Below are positions 31,511 to 42,895 of a DNA stretch of 64,000 nucleotides, piece by piece. The notes beneath the pieces were generated by a model. That model had not been told where the DNA came from, ran no database searches, and saw only the letters and a list, made by a program, of their open reading frames with translations. The stretch covers positions 1 to 64,000 of the forward strand of contig JADGJL010000025.1 of NCBI GenBank assembly GCA_027600665.1, written 5' to 3'. The stretch is from Irineochytrium annulatum. Its lineage: Eukaryota > Chytridiomycota > Chytridiomycetes > Chytridiales > Chytridiaceae. A program made the position numbers and the translations under genes. Within the stretch, counting starts at the first letter, position 1, and every line of letters starts with the position of its first letter.

Positions 31511-32904
31511 TCACTTCCCGTTGCCCGAGTCCGACTTCTTATTCGTTACGACGTAAATGGCGATGGCGATGCCAATGACGATAAGGACGACGAGGACGAT
31601 CCAGAAGACGATCCACTTCTTCTTCCTCGCGGCCACGGCGTAGTTGGTCGCGGTACCGAGCTGGACGTTCGCCTCCTGCACCTGGACGTGTGTTTCGAGC
31701 ACCTTCGTCTCAATCTGGTCGATCCACACCTGCTGAGTCTATATGAACGAAAAAGAGTGTAATTGAGTCCCAAGCTCCTCTCTACACACCATGAAAAAAT
31801 AAAGGGGGGGAGAGACTCACGTTGACCATGCTGTCCAATTCCTGCGTGAGCGTTAACAGCTCCTCCATCCCCCTCTGGATTTTCAACAACGCCTGTTTTC
31901 TTTCCTCCGCCGCATTCAACATGCCTCTCTGCTGATCCAGCCGGCCCTGTAGCAACGCGTCCCCGAACACCGACCCCCCGCTCTCCATAGCTCTGTCGAT
32001 GTCCTGCTGGGACGCCTGCGGGTTCACGATCCTGTACTCGCGCGCAAACCGCGCACGCTGGGAAGACGCGATCTCGACCTCGACGTTGCGAAAATCCTGA
32101 ACCGCGCTTCGGAGCTGGCGGCCGGTGACCTCGAAGAGGTTCTGACGCTCCTTCGCATCGCCACCGTTGGAGGACCTGAGGGCGTCGAGCCCCCGGCGGG
32201 TGGAGTCGACGAGGGACTTGCACTGCTGCGTCTGCGCCTCGAGGCGCTGCTTAAGACCTGAATTCCCAATTCACAACCGTTTGTTAGTCCCCCGCATAAT
32301 CCAAGCCCATGAAGCCGGAGAGCAGCAAACGCACCCTCCAAAACCTCCGGGTTGACCTCCCGATCGATCTGCTGATGTGTCTGCCTCATCTGCGCGGCTC
32401 CATCCTTGATTTGCTGGCAATTGTTCATGAGCTCATCCACCTTCAGCCTGAACTGGTCCAGGCCCACGATGGTTCCATTGCTGCCGGCATTAATCGTTGC
32501 CTGGCTGCCCTGCTGAGGGTACCCCCGGTCCAGTTGTTGCGGCGCGCCGCCGTACGCCTGCTGGAACGGTTGATTGTTGTATTGCTGCTGCTGTTGGTTG
32601 TATTGATACGTCTGCTGCTGTTGGTACTGGCGTGGGGGGGCCTGTTGTGGGGGGTACTGCTGTTGCGGCGGTTGGTAGCTGCCCTGGGACATTTGGGGAG
32701 CCTGCTGCTGCTGTTGCTGCTGGAAGCCCTGTGGCGAAGAGGATGCATGCGAGAGGAGAGGACGCGGGAAGGTTAGTGGAGGGGCACCAAAGACGGACCA
32801 GGGGGTAAGGGGGAATGACGTGTGGTGCCGAACACGATCGCCTTCTGGCACTGTCCGGGATCGGGACGAGCACAACTTACAGCATCGAGCCGGTTGCGGG
32901 ACAT
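31511..32904 (-). CDS. Qa-SNARE (syntaxin, Sso1/Sso2-like) with glutamine-rich N-terminus
   Basis: Exons 32881-32904, 32335-32728, 31821-32257 and 31511-31738 join to 360 residues. From about residue 9 to 80 the chain is almost only Gln, Tyr, Pro and Asn. Then come a three-helix Habc-like domain (DQFRLKVDELMNNCQQIKDG onward), the linker REYRIVNPQASQQDIDRAME, a SNARE motif with the central-layer glutamine in LLTLTQELDSMVNTQQ, and a C-terminal membrane anchor (WIVFWIVLVVLIVIGIAIAI) with a short tail. It should act on the plasma membrane as the target SNARE for secretory vesicles. Family assignment is firm; subtype Sso1/Sso2 is inferred from R-x-YR-x-x-NPxAs and the anchor. The first coding exon is only eight codons. 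Confidence 0.93.
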
Positions 32905-33440
32905 GGTGGGGGAAGGAGGGGTGTTGGCGTCGGTGGGGGAAAAGGGCCTGGACGGCGAGAGGTGGCCGGGACGAGGCGGGGACGGCGGCTTCGTTGAAAA
33001 TGGGGACGGTCTGAAACACCAGCGTCTTCACTATTAACTGATGTATTAATAGCTTGGTACCCGCCCCAAGACCTAACGACAGCTTGAAAATACTTTACGG
33101 TAACGGTAGCGGGCGTTCTTCTTTCTTCTTTGGCTTTAAATTTTTTTTTTGTTTTTTGGAAGTGGCAAGTCGACTTCGAGGCTGTTGGTAGTAAAGGTAA
33201 TAAAGCAAAGTTCGGCTTAAGGTTGTAGCAGAGGCATTTATGGCTTTAGACTTGTTCAGACTGACTGAGGGTGATAGAGAAAGAAAGATGGAACTTATTC
33301 ACACATTTTCACACTTGTACACTATGAGGCCGCAAGGTCATAACAAGAAGGTATTTGCAAGAATTTGAGAGGAAGGGACTAGCCCGGTTCATAAACATAA
33401 CTCGTGGGTTTGGTCGAAGACGGACGGATTAGGAAGGGCC
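32905..33440. other. Intergenic between the syntaxin start and the amylase stop
   Basis: 535 bp. The left part is GC-rich and close to the syntaxin ATG, so it is probably promoter and leader; the right part is AT-rich 3' flank of the amylase with a poly-T run near 33139-33155. Confidence 0.4.
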
Positions 33441-36169
33441 TCAGACATAGATTTTAGGTTGTCCGTTCGTGAGCGAGATGGTGACGGTGCCTGCACCGTT
33501 GGGGGTGATTGCGTCGGTCGGGCCGAAGATGTTGCGCATTGCTGCAGAAAAAAAAAACAAAGGAGGCCAGTCAGCATTATCTTCACGTCAAAAACCAATG
33601 AAAGCCACTCACTCCTCCCGTTGAGGTCCGAGCCAACATTGACCGCCTGCGGTCCAACGCTCCCACCCGTCCCGACATTCGTAACCGCAATAACAAACGG
33701 CCCCCGCCTGAACACATGCAGGTTCGCCGACGTGAACAACACCTGATGCCCGCTCCCCACGAACGCGTCGCCCCCAAAATCCCTCCTGCTCCTCACGAGC
33801 ACGCTGACCCAGTTGTAGAAATCTCCAAACGACAACGTCGAAAACTTGCTGTCCCACAGCGGCCTCCGGACCCCTCCCAGATCGCTGAACCCTTGCTCGG
33901 TGCCTTGGTACACCGCGGGTATGCCGTTGGTGTAGACGGCGAATGCGAGCGCATTCTTAACGAGGGCGGTGTCGCCCCCCGAGACGCCGCTGGAGAGGAA
34001 CCGGTCCTGGTCCTGGTTGTCAATGAAGTTGACGAGGACAGAGGGGTCGCGGTAGAGCTGGGAGGTGGCCTGGAGCTGGTGGATGAGGCCGGCGCCGATG
34101 TTGGAGCCGAGCATCGAAGTTTTATTCCCGAAGACCTCTGATGGCGCGCAAAGGAAATGTAAAAAAATAGGACGAAGGGAGGGGGAAGAACACGACGTAC
34201 GGCGCAGGACGTAGAAGTTGGGGTAGTCGAAAAGGGACGGGAAGACCGAGCTATAGGGCGCGACGTAGTTGTTGCTTAAAAAGGATATCAGTTCAGTAAA
34301 GCCGTCGGCGCGAATATATTGCAACAAGAGCAAAGAAAGCTTCACACTCACTCGCCGTGAAGAACCTCAGCGACCGTAAACGGGTTGCCGGCCCTCGCCA
34401 GCCAGTCCGCGAAGAATGTCTTACGAACGTGCTTGGCAGAGTCCATCCTGAGCCCATCCGGGTTGAACGTTTTCTTGATCCACTCCGCATACTGTCCCAG
34501 GTACTCGATAACCCCCGCATTCTCGGTGTTCAAATCCGGGTTCACGCTGTTGAGCCTGCAGTTCTCGACCTCCGCCTGATTATTATAGTCCTGAATCACG
34601 CACGTGAAAGGCGTATGGAAGCAGTCGAACGTGTTGATCTGCTGCGGGTACCCCGAGGGCTCGTTGGCGATCGTGCCGACGTGGTTCACGACGACATCTA
34701 GAAAGCAAGACGTTAGCCCACGCAATGGAGAGCTTGGCTGTAAAAGACTGTAAACCTAGTGCAGAAGTTACACTTACCGATCATGACGTACATGTGGCGG
34801 TCGTGCGCGGCGGCGATTAGGTTCTGGAGGTCCTGCACGCTCCCGAAATGTGTGTTGACGGTCGCAAAGTCGTATGACCAGTACCCATGGTAACCGCCCG
34901 CAACGTTGTTTACGATCGGGGAGATGAGCTTTGTAAATTACAGGTCTCAGTTAATCTTTCGGCTTCGAGCGCAAGTAAATGCTGCCGAAGGTAGAAACTC
35001 ACGATTGCGTCAAAGCCCATGTCGAGGATATAGTCCAGCTGGTCCTTCATCCCGTTCCACGTGCCCCCGCAATAGTCGTTCAAGTTGCCGCAAGCGCTCG
35101 TATCGCCGTTGGACCGCGCAAACCGGTCCGTCATAGACGCGTAGATGGAGCGACCCTTCCACCCGCTGGGGACGTATCGCTGCGGCCAGATCCTATAGTT
35201 AAGCTGACCGCTCCCGTTCGAGTCGTACACGGTGGTGCCGCTCGCTGCGGCGCTAAGGTAGAACTCCGTCCCGACGCCAACGCCGGCGTTGACGCCAGAG
35301 AAGGTGTAGAGGTTGTAGCCGGGGAAGCTGGAGCCAGAGGAGAAGGCGGCCTGGATGGTGAAGGACGACGATGAGGTGAAGCTGCCGGTGGTGTCGGATA
35401 CCGTGACAGTGACGGTCGGGTTGGAGAGGGACGTGGAGACCTAGGTGTACATTGTTTAGCATAGATACACAGTGAATGATCAAGATGCATACCCAGATGG
35501 TGCCCGAGAGTGTGTGGGACCCGCTGTCATACTGGTAACTCTGCAAGAGGACCTTGCTACCGGACAACGCTGGGCCCTCGCGATGGACGAAGATGTTGCC
35601 GGTGGTCGGCGAGGGAGCCGTAGTCGAGGACGAAGGGGTCGGTGTCGGTGAGGCAGACGTCGGCGGAGGCAGCACAGTGGAGGGCGCGTTGGGAGCGAGG
35701 TAGTTGGCGTTGTTGTTGTTGTCGTAATAGTTGGCGCCGTTGACGGTGAATTGGATGTAGAACTAAAGGATCATCAGCAATCGAAGGAAGGCAAGTTTCC
35801 ACAACGCACCTGGCTGTCGGAGCCAAATCCAGCCGGCGTGGCCGAGAACGTCCATGTCTCGAACGGCGCCGCAGCCGACTGCTGGTACGCGGCGGTGACG
35901 AAGTTGCCCCAAGAGCCGCCGCCCGGCGTCGAATAGCCCAACCTTACGGTCTTGGCGAAGGCGATGTTCCTGACCCAGATCGAGCCGGACAATGCATTCG
36001 TCGCCGGATCGTACGTGAACGACTGCAGCTGGACGTTCACGCTCGACGACGCGGCCGGCTGCGAGGGGTGCGGGATCGTCGTGACGGGTGATGCGGCCGT
36101 CGCGCTCGCGAGGGCGAGGGCCATGAGGGCCGCGAGGACGCGGCGGAGAAATGTCTGCTCGGCGCGCAT
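33441..36169 (-). CDS. Secreted alpha-amylase (GH13) with two N-terminal CBM21-like starch-binding domains
   Basis: Eight exons join in frame to 754 residues: signal peptide (about 1-25), a clear CBM21 domain (about 35-140, SIWVRNIAFAKTVRLGY, FETWTFSA, YYDNNNNANY), a Ser/Thr/Pro linker, a divergent second CBM21-like domain (about 165-270, YQYDSGSHTLSGTIWV), then a GH13 barrel beginning WKGRSIYASMTDRFARS. Conserved region I is DVVVNHVG (407-414); region II GLRMDSAKH carries the nucleophile Asp (about 492); region III is AEVLHG with the acid/base Glu (about 517); region IV reads FIDNQDQDR (Asp about 589), where a glutamine takes the usual histidine position. It should cut internal alpha-1,4 bonds of starch outside the cell. 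The barrel is shortened at the C-terminus but has a domain C-like end. Confidence 0.93.
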
Positions 36170-37062
36170 CGCAGAGTGGCGATCGTGTTGGTGGAGGAGA
36201 GACGAGGTGGGGATCGCGTCTCCATGACGGTCCTTATAGTCGCTAACCGGGCAACGGCGGGCGTCGGCTTCCGGGCCACCACTCCTTCGCCGTTCGCTTG
36301 CGTCAGGTGTCGTGTCGAAAAGATCGCGCGCGTGGCCGCTAAACCCCACCAGCCGCCGCGTCTGAACAGTCAAGCATCCGACATGCACTGGCTTATTCGC
36401 TTGAGCCGCCGGAATCCGGCAGAACAAGACGGCGGGGCCTTCTGATGCTCCTTTCCTTCCCTTCGCGGCGAAACTCCGCTGGCCTCGTGGATGCACCCTG
36501 AAGATCAGCAAGCCCGTCCATGTCCGTTGGCGTGCTTGAGGATAATTAGGACGATGTCAGCGCCATGTGGCCGTAGTGATCGAACGGTCAAGCATTCAAG
36601 TTCCAGCATAAATACTTCCAAGACATGCAAGACGGAGCATCGTGTTTTGTTGTTTATGCTCTTCAGTAGAGGACCATTGGTCGTCTCGCTGGCGAAGCTA
36701 AAGTCCAATTGCTGATGCGAAGTCGGGATGATTCCTTCAGAGCTTCGTGTTGTTGAACGAAGTTACGTACGGGCGAACTGAGAATACACTCTTTATTTGC
36801 TCCATGGTTGTGAGCAATATCCACGAGCCAAAACGAATAACAAGTCCACCCTCAACCAGGTTCCTGCTTTAATCTACAATTATTTATCTTCAAGGCATGC
36901 TTGACCGGAGATATTACAATTACTTCTGATATGTATATAAAAGAACAGTGCTTCGCGAATCTGGGAGCGGGATCGTCCTGCTTCAACCAACCACAGGCCC
37001 ACACGCTCGCCATTCACATATGTCGGACCGTGATCTTCTCAACGAACTAAAGTCCCCACAAA
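36170..37062. other. Intergenic, upstream of the amylase and downstream of the SGNH-like gene
   Basis: About 0.9 kb. The part near 36170-36450 is GC-rich and probably the amylase promoter and leader. No open frame with a recognisable domain. Confidence 0.4.
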
Positions 37063-38567
37063 CTAAAGCCCAAGAGCCTTCTTCATCGACGCGAACTCCT
37101 TCTGCACCAGCGTCGTCCCGATCAGGTCATGCACGTCCTTCGCGAGCTTCTTGTACCCCTGAACGCATCATAAGCCCACGCGACTCAAAGTATCAAATGA
37201 ACTCCTACCGTCGTCGCAAAATAAGGCCCTTTATCATAGTAGAAGTCCTTGCTCTTAAACTCATAGCTCAGCCCGCTCGTGTCCGGCCCCATCTTTGCTC
37301 CTATGCTATTCCTGCTTCCCCCTGTTAATAAAAACCGGCACCCAATTAACCCCTCGACCAAAGTTACGAACGTTTTTAAATAATCCGTGACCAGCTGGCT
37401 CCGCGTCTTATTCGCCTCCACCTGCTCTGGTGAGAGCAGCCGATCGTCGGACCACATGGAAAAGGGGAGCACCCAGACGTCTTTGCCCATGTCGCGGAGG
37501 ACGGTGCAGATGGATTGGAGGTTGTCGACAGTTCGTTCGGGGGATATGAGCGGTTTTGTGGATCTGTTGATTTTTGAGTATTAAAAGTTTAAGATCAAGC
37601 AAGGCGGATGGGAGTCGGAAGTTTGTTCGTCAGCTAAGGTGTCCCATTCTGCTTCGTACACAATTGCCCCTTCCATACTTCGGCAGCCCAAGGCGTCCGT
37701 CCAATCACACCACCTCCCATCCTCCTTCAAATGCCGTCACGCCACCGCTCACAAGAGAACACAAGAGAACACAAACCTTCCATCCCAAAATCCCAACATG
37801 ACCACAACGATCTCGCACCGCGCCACCAGTTTGGCGTCGAACGTCTTCTCAAACAGGCCCGCACCACCCGCACCATCCTCCGCGCGTTTGGACTTGGGAA
37901 CCCAGTCCGCGGTCGTGGACCCCATGACGCCCCGGTTGTAGATGAGCCAGCCGTGCTTAAGGGTCTTGTCCTGACGGAGCTTGCGGACAAGGTGGAGGGG
38001 GAGACCTATATGAGGTAACGCGTCCTGGTTACATCTGAGAAGAAGAAAACAGAGGTTGGAGCAGTTTACCTCCAGGAGAGCCGAGGTTCGTGATGTCGCC
38101 AAAGCCGCACGCGAAGTCATCCCCTGCAGGCAAGGAGTTAGCAAGGACACCTTCACCAGTTGCGTCAACACTAAACGGGGCGACACGGCGCCGATGGCGT
38201 AAGCAGCCGCAGTAGGACAACGACGGAAGAATCCACAAACCGATAACAACAAGCCCATGGTCGAACTTCCGGTAATACGTAACATACGGGATCCTAGCAA
38301 ACAGCCACTAAAACCCATCACCCAACTGTTTAGCCTTTCCACGCTCCTCAACGCGCCGACAATAAAGCACCTACTCACATGATTCAACCGCATGTATACG
38401 GCCCTGATCGGCCTCCGTTGCCAGTACGCCCCAATGATTGCCGCAATCCAGAGAAGCGTGAAAGTAGAGAGGAACATGCCGCGCGCTTGCTGCTGGCTGG
38501 AGCTTGGAGCGCGACGGGGAGGTAGTGGTGATCGTCCGAATTTGACGAACTGCCCCAGAGGACACAT
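37063..38567 (-). CDS. Membrane-anchored SGNH/GDSL-hydrolase-fold protein, probably catalytically altered
   Basis: Seven exons (38379-38567, 38241-38307, 38070-38123, 37777-38005, 37372-37563, 37209-37314, 37063-37158) join in frame to 310 residues. Near the N-terminus is one membrane segment (MFLSTFTLLWIAAIIGAYW). The following domain has SGNH layout: block I VVIGDDFACGFGDI, block II NRGVMGSTTADW, block III VVVMLGFWDGRS, and a block V-like DKGPYFATTGYKKLAKDV. In active enzymes block I is GDS, block III ends G-x-ND, and block V has D-x-x-H. Here the serine position is Asp, the Asn is missing and no His follows the Asp. Fold by pattern is fairly good; the loss of activity is inferred. The sixth acceptor (after 37314) was chosen to restore frame. 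Confidence 0.72.
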
Positions 38568-39241
38568 GGATGAGGCCAGGGGCAACAGGACGAGACATGC
38601 AAGGTTGGGGAAGCTGGGGCGCGACGCCAGAGCGGATGCCGGCCGGGTGGCGCCGGCTGGGGAGTCCGTGGTTGCGACGCGAGGCCAGACGCGCCTGTAC
38701 GCGCATTTCGCTGGTACGAACTGACCTGGATTCGTGCCGCAGGTGACCTCGGAAGCAAGTTGCTGAAAAGTGCATGAACCATGTTCTTATGATCTCTGGC
38801 AGAAGTGGAGCAGCAATAGGGACGCTTGCCACTGGACCCGCAGGGATAGGAGAACTTGACGTCCAATAACTGTTCCACCATCCGGACCGCAACGGCGACA
38901 GTCGTCGCCGTTGGCGTCGTTGCGGCCGCATCACAGATAGTCTGGATCCGAATCACCTTGGAGGCAAGACTGTCACAAAAGTGTATGTTACTCTATCGAA
39001 GGACTTATGTGCACAAAGTTGGAAACAAATGTTCACAGCTACATATTGTGTCGTATTGAGGGATATATCTCTGAACGATCAACAATAATGAAGAGGTATA
39101 ACAGCAAACTTAACACGAAAAAGTAAGCCTGCATGCCTAACAATGGATGCTCACAAAACAACGTTACTACTCACTAACACTGCCCTTTGACCAGATACTC
39201 CGTACCGCCCTCTCTTTTTTACTTACGAAAAGACAAAACCC
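38568..39241. other. Intergenic between the SGNH-like gene and the BTB gene
   Basis: About 0.67 kb. A minus-strand frame continues upstream of 38567 but without a recognisable domain; it probably represents the leader. The stretch after 38990 is AT-rich 3' flank. Confidence 0.4.
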
Positions 39242-42200
39242 TCACATCCCATCGACCCTCTTCGGGTACACGACGCTATGCACAATTCTTCCCTCCCGGT
39301 CCCTCACAATAACCACATTCGCTACCGCAACCTCCCCATCGACCTTATCCTCCTCAAACTCGACATCAGCGACACCCGTGGGGATCGGCGCGGGACTGGC
39401 CCTCGCCACGGCGCCAGCCAAGTTGTCCGCCGAGAAGCGCCTCGACAACGCGTTTCCGCCACCCGACCCCTTCATAACCGTCCCGACGCGTCGGAAGAAC
39501 TTACTGAGCGACGACGTCCGCCTCGTCTCGGCCTTCGTCGAGCCTAAGTCCGTCAACACCTTCCCCTCAGCCACCGCCTCCACCGTATCCCCCTCCTCCT
39601 CGTCCTCGTCCTCGTCCTCCACATCGCTGTCATCCCCCAACCCGGCAAAAACGCCCGGTCCAACACCGCCCCTCTTCTCGTTCTTCCTGTCGCCCTTGTT
39701 GTCCTCGGCACGCGCCTCCATCAACGCCCTAGCGCTGGCGCGCAGGATGGGGAGGACGGCGTCGTAGGGCCCACGGACGGACCGCTCGGCGCACCACTGA
39801 CCGAACACGAGCACCGCGGACGCGAGGGTGCGCTCCATATTGGACCGTGGGGAGGTCGAGGCCGTCGATGGAGAGGACGTGGGCGGCGCCGAGTGGGCGG
39901 GCGAAAACGGTGACGGGGAGAAGAAGCTGAACGGGCTTTTCGTCTCGCCCGAGCTCGGCGGGACCCCGGCGCTGTTGGCGTCGTCGTTCCCGCTCGTCGC
40001 CGGCCGTGTTGTCGCGGCGGCGCGACGTCGTGAAGCGCGCCGGGCTCCCCGTTTCGCGACGTCGACCTCGTCCTCGACGGTCCCGTAGTCGTTGAAAAGC
40101 CCGTCGTCGTCCACCGCGGCCTTCTTGTCGATCAAATGACCGTCCAGGTTCCCGTAAAGGAATTCGACGCGGTTGTGGTGATGACCCACCGTGGGCGCTT
40201 TCGCGGGCGGGAGGATCGAGCGCGACGCGGACTTGTTATGAGGCGGGTCGGACTTCACGCGGTGGAGGGAGGGAGGGGATGCAGGGCGCGTGTCGGTCGA
40301 GCGGTGGGGCTGGGAGACGGTGAAGGGTGTGGGCGTGGTGGCGTGGGATACGGCGTCGGGCTCAGGCGTGGATATGCGGGGGGAGTCGAGGGATGTGCGG
40401 ATGAATGTCGCAGGGCGGGTATAGACCGTCGGTGGTGCGACGAACGCGCGACGGACCTCGCGCGCGCCGATCGGCGGCTGCTGGCGGGCCGGTGGGGCGG
40501 GGAGGAGCATTGGCGCCACCGGTGTCGCGGGGGAGAAGACGGTGTGGATGGAGTACACCGACGGCGACGGTGGGACGTCGTCCGCACCCCCGGGGACGTC
40601 GTAGAGGTAGTCGAAGAAGTTCTGTTTGAACCCACCGGCCTGGAGGGACGACGCGACGACGGATCGCGGACGGGGGTTGGCGCGGCTGTAGCGCGCGGAG
40701 CCGCGCGGGTTATCGCCCCATGGGACGGACCTTGGCGTGCGCGGCGTCATCGGGGATTTGACGGTGTGGATGGAGTAGACGGAGGGCGACGGTGGAGGGT
40801 TGTCGCGGCTGCTTGCGTGGTACGCCTCCACTTCGTCGAGGTCTTCTTCCGAGAGCTCCGAATCCGTATCGGAGAATTCCGCAGATAAGTCAGGCGACGT
40901 AAGGTCGTTGGCGCCGCGTCGGGGCGGGGAGGTCACGGAGACGGCCGAGTCGATGGCGGAGTCGACCGAGCGCTTGCGGGCCCCACGCGCGGCCGCGATG
41001 TCGGAGGCGGTTTGCAGTGGCTTGTTGAGGCCGGCGGTTCGGTAGTTACGGCTCTGGTTACGGATGGGTGGGACCGGAGACGGCGGCGAGCGACAAACCT
41101 TTTGGGTGCTCCTCAGAGCGTCGAACTTGGGCTTCAGGGAGTCGTCAAGGTTAAGGCTGGGCTTTGGGTACTTGAGGATGCCCTGCGGCGGGCGGTTCGA
41201 CTCGCGCCTTATTGGCGGATCGGGCTGGGTGATGACCGTCATGACAGGTTTTCTAACGGCCTTGTTTTGCTTTGCTGCTGCGGCCGCCTGGACCTTGCTC
41301 GCCGACGCGTCCTCCTCCGCGGCCCTCGAAGCGGCCATAACGAGCTCGGCGACCTGAACCCTCTCAGCCTCCATCCTCTCCCTCTCCGCCTTGATGATGC
41401 CGCGCCTCTCACTCTCCCTCTCGGCCGACAACTTGATCTCCGCCACCTCGCCCTCGACCGCCTCCCACTCCTTGACCCTCTTCGTCCGTTCCTTCTCAAC
41501 CCTCCTCAACAGCGCACCCTGCGCGCACACGTCCCCGCTACTCCAAACCTCACAAATCTCCAAGGCCATCGTGGCCCTGCCACACCTCCTCGCATGCGCG
41601 GCCCCCTGGAACGCCATGCTCTCGGGAACCCGTCCCTTCCTGAACCCCTCATTCTCATACAACTCCGTCTTGACCCAATACCTCACCAACCACGGCGCCA
41701 AATGCTCGTAGAGCTCCTCCCTGCACCCGATCCTCCCGGCATCGGCCAAAAGCGCGAGGAACCTGCGCGCGAGCTCGAGCCCCCTGCTGCGGGCCGTCAT
41801 TAAAGGGTTGGTCGAGGACGCGATAACTGAGTTGGCGCCGGCGTTCCGGGCGGCGGTGGCGGGGGTCTTGAGACCGGCGCGGAGTAAGACGTCGTCGCCG
41901 TGGATGAGCCAATGGAGGAGGAGGTGGAATTCTTCGCCGGACGGAAGGGGGAGGTTAATGGTGGGGGGCACCATAGCGGTGCCGAGAGACCATAGGCGGG
42001 CGGACGCGAGAGGGGAGGATGCTGGTTCAACCAACGTCGAGGTTAGTATTCAACGAAAGAAGATGTTTTGAGTTGTTAAAATGAGCTTGCCTCCAAATAA
42101 CGGTGAAGCAGGGTCGTCCTTCCCATTTGGCGACAGTATATCATCCCCCTGCGCCTTCACGCGGTGTTCCTCGCCTAAGAATGCGAAGAACTCGCTCCGC

Positions 42201-42895
42201 TCCGCGATGGCGTCCGCGTTTGCCAAAAGAATTGGGAAATGCGAGGCCGGCTTGGACGGCCGCGCGGTTGACGACACGCGCAGGTGGTACGCGATCGCGA
42301 GCGGGTGCTTTTCCAAAGGAAGGCCGTGTGCAGTCAGCTGCTTGCACGCAGGCGTGGCCGTCGACGAGGTTGCCGTTGTGCGTGCTGTGGCGGTCGCTGC
42401 AGTCGTCGTAACGGAAGGGTTTGGAGAGGTTGGCGAGCCGGAATGGGTTGAGTCGGACGAGTTGGAGGCCGCTGAGGAGGCAGCGGCGTCGCCGGTTTTC
42501 GATGCGGTGCTGGTATGGTTTTTCGGGGACGGGATGTCGATGAGGCGGGGGGCTTCCGAGACCCAGCGGTAGGAGACGGCCGAGTTCTCCAGCGTCCGAA
42601 TTCGCGTGAAAATCTGTGGAGGCGTGTTTAATACGGGGCATGCATGTCAACAACCTCTGTACAAAGTGCAGTACAAATAGCGATTTCACCTCACCTGCAA
42701 GGTGTGCGGTCCAGCGATGGGGTCGGCTATCCGGGAGCCGTCATCCTCAGGGTGGCACTCGGGACTTGCAGCGTAGATGAGGTCCCAAGTCGCGGAAGTC
42801 GGGGTGGTGGTCGACTGGGTCGAGTGGAAGGACGTGCCACCGTGTGGCGCGACCGAGCGCGGCCACATCGGTTCCGGTGAGTTGAACGCGAGCAT
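39242..42895 (-). CDS. BTB/POZ-like domain protein with coiled coil and long disordered tail
   Basis: Exons 42695-42895, 42091-42613 and 39242-42021 join to 1,167 residues; the second intron uses a GC donor. The N-terminal part carries a split BTB-like fold: FPILLANADAIAERSEFFAF, then after an insert INLPLPSGEEFHLLLHWLIHGDD, as in fungal BTB proteins. A helical region with many charged residues follows (ERTKRVKEWEAVEGEVAEIK onward), likely a coiled coil. The rest is disordered, Ser/Pro-rich, with an acidic DVEDEDEDEEEG stretch near the end. A 12-residue PPSPSVYSIHTV motif occurs twice. BTB proteins often serve as Cullin-3 adaptors or dimerising scaffolds; which applies here is unknown. ATG 42895 is the first in frame. 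Confidence 0.72.

Noticed and set aside
32309..32776. Plus-strand leucine-rich frame opposite the syntaxin gene.
   Set aside because: It is the antisense shadow of CAG-rich syntaxin codons, which give leucine runs on the other strand.
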